NCBI GenBank assembly: GCA_028289265.1
Contig: JAQGGU010000028.1
Span: forward strand, 1 to 7,665
Length of the DNA: 7,665 nt
Reading direction: 5' to 3'
Source of the DNA: Candidatus Saccharimonadota bacterium
GTDB taxonomy: Bacteria > Patescibacteriota > Saccharimonadia > Saccharimonadales > UBA4665
Shown: positions 4,721-7,665 of the stretch, piece by piece
How positions within the stretch are numbered: the first letter of the stretch is position 1
How the letters are laid out: each line of letters begins with the position of its first letter
Position numbers and translations under genes: made by a program
Notes under the pieces: generated by a model
What the model saw: only the letters and a program-made list of their open reading frames with translations
Databases searched by the model: none
Told to the model about the DNA's origin: nothing

Positions 4721-5659
4721 ATGTTTGATACGCTCATAGTCCAACCCATTTTTAACCTGCTGGTTCTCATATACGCCCTTATTCCGGGACACAATTTCGG
4801 CCTAGCGATCATTATTTTTACGATCGTTGTCCGCCTCTCACTTTGGCCGCTGGTCAAGAAGCAGCTCCATCAGACGAAGCTGATGCGCAAGATCCAGCCC
4901 GAACTCAGGCGCATCGCGAAAGAAACAAAAGGAAACAAGCAGCAGCAAGCACTGATGCAGATGGAGTTGTACAAGGAAAAAGGCATAAGTCCTTTCCGCT
5001 CCATCGGCATAATGCTCCTGCAACTGCCAATACTGATTGGTTTGTATATTGGCTTGCAGCGGGTCATCAAGGACCCGCATGAGATCGTCGATTTCGCGTA
5101 CCCCGCCCTGCAACAATTGCCATGGCTGCAAACCTTAGCGAGTGATATTAATCGCTTCGATATGTCCCTCTTTGGTCTTGTCGACCTGCACCGTGCGGCC
5201 ATTGGTGCCCAAGGTCTGTATATTCCAGCGCTTATCATCGTTGTTGCCAGCGTGGTCATCCAGTATTTCCAAGCCAGGCAGCTCATGCCTACCGACAAGG
5301 AGAGCCGCGGGCTTAAAGCGATTTTGAAGGAAGCCGGCGAAGGTAAGCAAGCCGATCAGCAAGAGGTTAGCGCGGCAATTGGCCGGGTGACTATTTTCTT
5401 CCTGCCAGCCATGATTTTTGTCTTTACCGTCGGTCTGGCGTCCGCACTTAGCCTCTACTGGTTTGTCGGCGGACTTGTCGCCTTTATCCAGCAATCTATC
5501 GTGCTCCGCGAGGACACGGAAGAGATGGAGGAGCTCTCGGGGACTTCCAAAAAAGATGTCGATGCCATACCGGAAGCCGAAATCGTCGCTTCTGGCCCTA
5601 CAAAACCAAACAAGAAAAAACCTTCAAAGAGTAAGTCTAAAAAACGAAGGAGGAAGTAA
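4721..5659 (+). CDS. yidC: YidC/Oxa1 membrane protein insertase
   Basis: YidC inserts and folds inner-membrane proteins, alone or with SecYEG. The 312-residue protein lacks the large periplasmic domain of proteobacterial YidC, and no lipobox is evident at the N-terminus. Hydrophobic segments lie at about 5-21, 27-44, 95-112, 166-183 and 222-259. R38 in TIVVRLSLWPL is the conserved groove arginine. A charged cytoplasmic hairpin (about 45-92, HQTKLMRKIQPELRRIAKETKG) precedes GISPFRSIGIMLLQLPILIGLY, a strong family signature. The C-terminus, residues 296-312, is almost all Lys, Arg and Ser, the type of tail that binds ribosomes in Oxa1 and YidC2 proteins. AAGGAG at 4703-4708 inside the end of rnpA precedes the ATG by 12 bases. 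The stop overlaps the khpB start by one base (TAATG). Confidence 0.97.
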   Translation: MFDTLIVQPIFNLLVLIYALIPGHNFGLAIIIFTIVVRLSLWPLVKKQLHQTKLMRKIQPELRRIAKETKGNKQQQALMQMELYKEKGISPFRSIGIMLLQLPILIGLYIGLQRVIKDPHEIVDFAYPALQQLPWLQTLASDINRFDMSLFGLVDLHRAAIGAQGLYIPALIIVVASVVIQYFQARQLMPTDKESRGLKAILKEAGEGKQADQQEVSAAIGRVTIFFLPAMIFVFTVGLASALSLYWFVGGLVAFIQQSIVLREDTEEMEELSGTSKKDVDAIPEAEIVASGPTKPNKKKPSKSKSKKRRRK

Positions 5660-6150
5660 TGGCAGATACAAATCCGGTGGCTGAACATGAAGATATAGAA
5701 GAGGCGATACAATACGCCAAGAAGTATCTCGAAGACATCTTGTCATTCTTTGGACTCAATACCGACGTGCACGCCACTACCGAGGATCAGGAGGTGATTG
5801 AGCTGGATATCCCTTCGACACACCTCAACGGCTTTTTGATCGGCCAGCACGGCGACACCGTACGTTCACTGCAGTTTATCGTCAGCAACGCCCTCAAGAA
5901 TAACAACTACCGTTATACCCGCGTCAATGTCGACGTCGCCGAGTACAAGAAGCAGCGCGCTGACCGCTTGGCCGAAACTGCTTCAGATTGGGTAAAGAAA
6001 GTGCAGGAGTCGGGCGAACCAATGGATCTCAACCCCATGAATGCTGCCGATAGGCGTACTGTCCACAAAGTAGCTGCCGACGCCGGGATAAAAAGTGAAT
6101 CGGTAGGCGAAGGCCGGGACCGACACATCGTTCTGAAACCCGCAGAGTAA
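5659..6150 (+). CDS. khpB: KhpB/Jag, KH-R3H RNA-binding protein
   Basis: KhpB (Jag, EloR) binds RNA, often with KhpA, and in Firmicutes affects cell elongation and division; its role in this lineage is unknown. The 163-residue protein has an acidic helical N-terminus (about 8-30), a KH domain with LNGFLIGQHGDTVRSLQFI (GxxG loop G62-G65), and a C-terminal R3H domain, MNAADRRTVHKVAADAGIKS then GRDRHIVLKP, with the R132-x3-H136 motif. The separate Jag_N domain of longer homologues is missing, leaving little more than KH plus R3H. GGAGG (5649-5653) lies 5 bases before the ATG, and the start overlaps the yidC stop as TAATG, indicating translational coupling. mnmE, a frequent next gene, is not here; the operon ends, facing convergent glycosyltransferases. 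The stop codon overlaps the A-run that forms the opposite strand's terminator tail. Confidence 0.95.
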   Translation: MADTNPVAEHEDIEEAIQYAKKYLEDILSFFGLNTDVHATTEDQEVIELDIPSTHLNGFLIGQHGDTVRSLQFIVSNALKNNNYRYTRVNVDVAEYKKQRADRLAETASDWVKKVQESGEPMDLNPMNAADRRTVHKVAADAGIKSESVGEGRDRHIVLKPAE

Positions 6151-6182
6151 AAAACGTATTTAACCTATTAGTTAACTACGTT
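6149..6182 (-). terminator. intrinsic terminator for the glycosyltransferase unit
   Basis: On the minus strand, AACGTA and TTAAC pair with GTTAA and TACGTT across one mismatch (arms 6171-6182 and 6153-6164, 6-base loop), followed by six T (complement of A-run 6149-6154). It lies about 36 bases after the glycosyltransferase stop and touches the khpB stop codon. The stem is A/T-rich, so efficiency is uncertain. Confidence 0.65.
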
Positions 6183-6195
6183 CTATACATAAGCT

Positions 6196-6241
6196 GGCGC
6201 GAGGGTAGTGTACTCCCCTACTGTTCGCCGAGTGTTTTTTT
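6196..6241 (+). terminator. possible terminator for the rnpA-yidC-khpB unit
   Basis: GGCG (6196-6199) pairs with CGCC (6226-6229), and GTAG pairs with CTAC inside. Seven T (6235-6241) follow about 5 bases later. The stem is imperfect and overlaps the 3' end of the convergent glycosyltransferase gene. It is the only T-run suited to end the plus-strand operon here. Confidence 0.4.
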
Positions 6242-7321
6242 ATAAACCTCAAGGGTCTGCTCTGCCATACGCTTCCATGAGTATTTTCCTGCCTGGGTTT
6301 TGCCTTTTTTAATGAGCGTTTTACGCAGGTCGTCTTTATCAAGTACGTCGGCTATTTTGGTCGCCATATCCGTCGCATCGAGCGGGTTAAAGTAGTTGGC
6401 GGCCTCGCCGTATACTTCTGGTAAGCAGGTGGCGTCGCTACTCACTACAGGGGCGCCGTGGCTCATAGCTTCAAGGCCAGGCAGGCCAAAGCCTTCACTT
6501 AAGGAGGGGAAGACATAGGCCGCAGTGTGCTCATATAGCCATCGCAGCTGCCCGTCGCTGATGAAGTCCGTAAATACCACATCCTCGATGCCGCGTTTCT
6601 TTACGGTTCGCTCATGGCGGCGGTAGAGCACGTCTTTGCGTCCGGCCAGCACCAGAACCAGGTCTGGGCGAGACTGTTTAAGAATTTCAAAAGCGTCTAT
6701 CAGCCGGCCGAGGTTTTTATGAGGTGTTGGGCGGCCGACGTACATAATAAACTGCTTACCCTCCAGTTCGGCGACTTTTTCCGGATTGGCACCGATAGAG
6801 TCCCCTGCTTCGAGGGTAACTGTGATCTTGCGGCTATTGGTACGCGTAAACTTGGCGACATCTTCTTTAACAAATTCCGTCGGGACGATGAGATGCTGCG
6901 ACTTGAAAGCAACTATTTTTATCACCCGTTCGTAGACCCACTGTTTGACCTTGAAGACCAGCTTATTCTTGGCGGGGTTGGTGAAACGCACCGTCGTGAG
7001 GTCATGGATTGTCGTGACGGCCTTACGTAGGTACAGGATAGGCTGCTGGGTCATGCCGAAGTGCACAAGATCCGGTTTGAGCCGGTAGAGCTGGATGGCC
7101 AGGCCGATTTGTTCCGCAAAAGTGAACTCCTTGTACGGAGAGGCGACTTTAGTAAAGCGTTTGCTCTTTGGGTCCCAGCTGTCCATGTCTTTCGGCTTGA
7201 GCAGCACATAGTAACGGTGCGAAAGGTTGTTGTCGACATCCTGCAGGTGCTCCAGAAGCCGCTCGATATACCGGCCGGTACTCGTGCGTAGTTCACGGGC
7301 ATCGATAACGATTTTTTTCAT
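6218..7321 (-). CDS. GT4-like (GT-B fold) glycosyltransferase
   Basis: Probably a retaining glycosyltransferase that moves a sugar from a nucleotide donor to a cell-surface glycan or glycolipid. Taken from the ATG at 7319-7321, the protein has 367 residues. The N-terminal half starts MKKIVIDARELRTSTGRYIE (an acceptor-side glycine loop) and includes TTIHDLTTVRF (103-113). The C-terminal donor half has MYVGRPTPHKNLGRLIDAF (about 193-211) and the EX7E signature EGFGLPGLE with E276 and E284, then HGAPVVSSDATCLPEV. An ATG nine codons upstream (7346-7348) is in frame, but the inner start is preferred: it overlaps the previous stop as ATGA, has AAGGA 4 bases before it, and begins exactly where the family fold begins. 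The sugar and acceptor cannot be told from sequence. The gene runs against the fork leaving the origin and is convergent to khpB. Confidence 0.9.
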   Translation of the reverse strand: MKKIVIDARELRTSTGRYIERLLEHLQDVDNNLSHRYYVLLKPKDMDSWDPKSKRFTKVASPYKEFTFAEQIGLAIQLYRLKPDLVHFGMTQQPILYLRKAVTTIHDLTTVRFTNPAKNKLVFKVKQWVYERVIKIVAFKSQHLIVPTEFVKEDVAKFTRTNSRKITVTLEAGDSIGANPEKVAELEGKQFIMYVGRPTPHKNLGRLIDAFEILKQSRPDLVLVLAGRKDVLYRRHERTVKKRGIEDVVFTDFISDGQLRWLYEHTAAYVFPSLSEGFGLPGLEAMSHGAPVVSSDATCLPEVYGEAANYFNPLDATDMATKIADVLDKDDLRKTLIKKGKTQAGKYSWKRMAEQTLEVYKKTLGEQ

Positions 7322-7665
7322 ACTTTCCTTCCAGTTAGCTTCCACCATATAGTGCGCAGTTTCCGCAGGTTATGGGCGTTTGGCGGTAAGTCGTGCGTCA
7401 TAATACTCCAGATATAGTCAGGGGATACTTTGCGCCTAGACTGTATCTGGTGCCGCTCAACAAGTTTTTTGGGCATGAGCCACGTGGATACTGCAATAGC
7501 CTTCAGGGCGTACCAGCCGTGGCCGCGGGTGAGGGCGCGCCCTACAAAAAGCGTTTGGGCGAGTATAAATCGGGGCGCAACTTTGAATAAAAGGGGGCTG
7601 GGGACATTTTTCAAGAGTAACCAGGGGTAATTCTTGATAGTTTGATAGGTGAAGAAGCCTTTGAT
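7318..7665 (-). CDS. GT2-like glycosyltransferase, C-terminal part (cut by window edge)
   Basis: The frame is open from base 7665 to the TGA at 7318-7320, giving the last 115 residues of a protein whose N-terminus lies beyond the window. An internal TTG at 7612-7614 is in frame but is unlikely to be the true start, because the reading frame and protein character continue upstream. The visible part (FFTYQTIKNYPWLLLKNVPS, then LLFKVAPRFILAQTLF, then a basic, helical end) resembles the tail after the catalytic domain of GT2 rhamnosyltransferase-like proteins, where a Tyr/Asn-rich block precedes amphipathic or membrane-associated helices. The catalytic DxD-bearing domain is out of view, so the family call rests on this tail and on the neighbour. 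The stop overlaps the next gene's ATG (ATGA), so the two are coupled, probably in one surface-glycan pathway. Confidence 0.65.
   Translation of the reverse strand: MKGFFTYQTIKNYPWLLLKNVPSPLLFKVAPRFILAQTLFVGRALTRGHGWYALKAIAVSTWLMPKKLVERHQIQSRRKVSPDYIWSIMTHDLPPNAHNLRKLRTIWWKLTGRKV

Noticed and set aside
6614..7030. 138-codon plus-strand ORF opposite the GT4-like gene
   Set aside because: It is an antisense shadow of a gene with clear glycosyltransferase motifs.
7322..7348. Upstream ATG (7346-7348) as the start of the GT4-like gene
   Set aside because: It would overlap the previous gene by 31 bases and add nine residues outside the fold; the inner ATG has a Shine-Dalgarno and the ATGA overlap.
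1..7665. CRISPR array, tRNA or rRNA gene, insertion sequence, toxin-antitoxin or defence module
   Set aside because: I saw no regularly spaced repeats, cloverleaf or rRNA segments, transposase motifs or paired small genes. Apart from the glycosyltransferases, the window is conserved origin-region genes.

Overview
This is a chromosomal replication-origin neighbourhood from a bacterium, most likely a Patescibacteria/CPR member of the Saccharibacteria (TM7) type. That placement is an inference from remembered protein style: a short, signal-less YidC with a polybasic tail, an RNase P protein beginning MIARPNRFHG, a compact KhpB, and glycosyltransferases next to the origin. No database search was possible. 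TAG, TAA and TGA all end recognisable genes, which agrees with the standard bacterial code.

Layout. Positions 1-3675 carry, on the minus strand, dnaA (2278-3675), dnaN (858-1961) and the 5' part of recF (1-711, cut by the window edge). From 3971 the plus strand carries rpmH (3971-4108), rnpA (4313-4717), yidC (4721-5659) and khpB/jag (5659-6150). This is the widely conserved divergent arrangement recF-dnaN-dnaA / rpmH-rnpA-yidC-jag, without yidD and without mnmE after jag. From 6218 to the end, convergent to khpB, lie two minus-strand glycosyltransferase genes joined by an ATGA overlap: a complete GT4-like gene and the C-terminal part of an upstream gene that resembles GT2 rhamnosyltransferases.

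Origin. The 316-bp dnaA-dnaN gap holds a dense set of near-consensus DnaA boxes. Next to dnaN it has the full order of a basal origin unwinding system: two abutting DnaA boxes, a short G/C block, a run of DnaA-trio-like triplets, then 22 consecutive A/T bases. The 295-bp dnaA-rpmH gap holds three boxes that fit TTWTNCACA exactly, the probable dnaA promoter (overlapping one of them) and the probable rpmH promoter. The layout therefore looks like a bipartite origin flanking dnaA, as in Bacillus subtilis.

How the genes fit together. DnaA, the sliding clamp and RecF serve replication initiation, processivity and gap repair. L34, RnpA, YidC and KhpB serve ribosome assembly, tRNA maturation, membrane protein insertion and RNA binding. 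The glycosyltransferases probably make a cell-surface glycan and are unrelated in function. Other items of interest are near-zero predicted leaders for rnpA and recF, a nested inverted repeat after rpmH, and terminators between convergent or adjacent units. I see no clearly new defence or mobile system here; the most informative signals are in the origin and the intergenic RNA structures.
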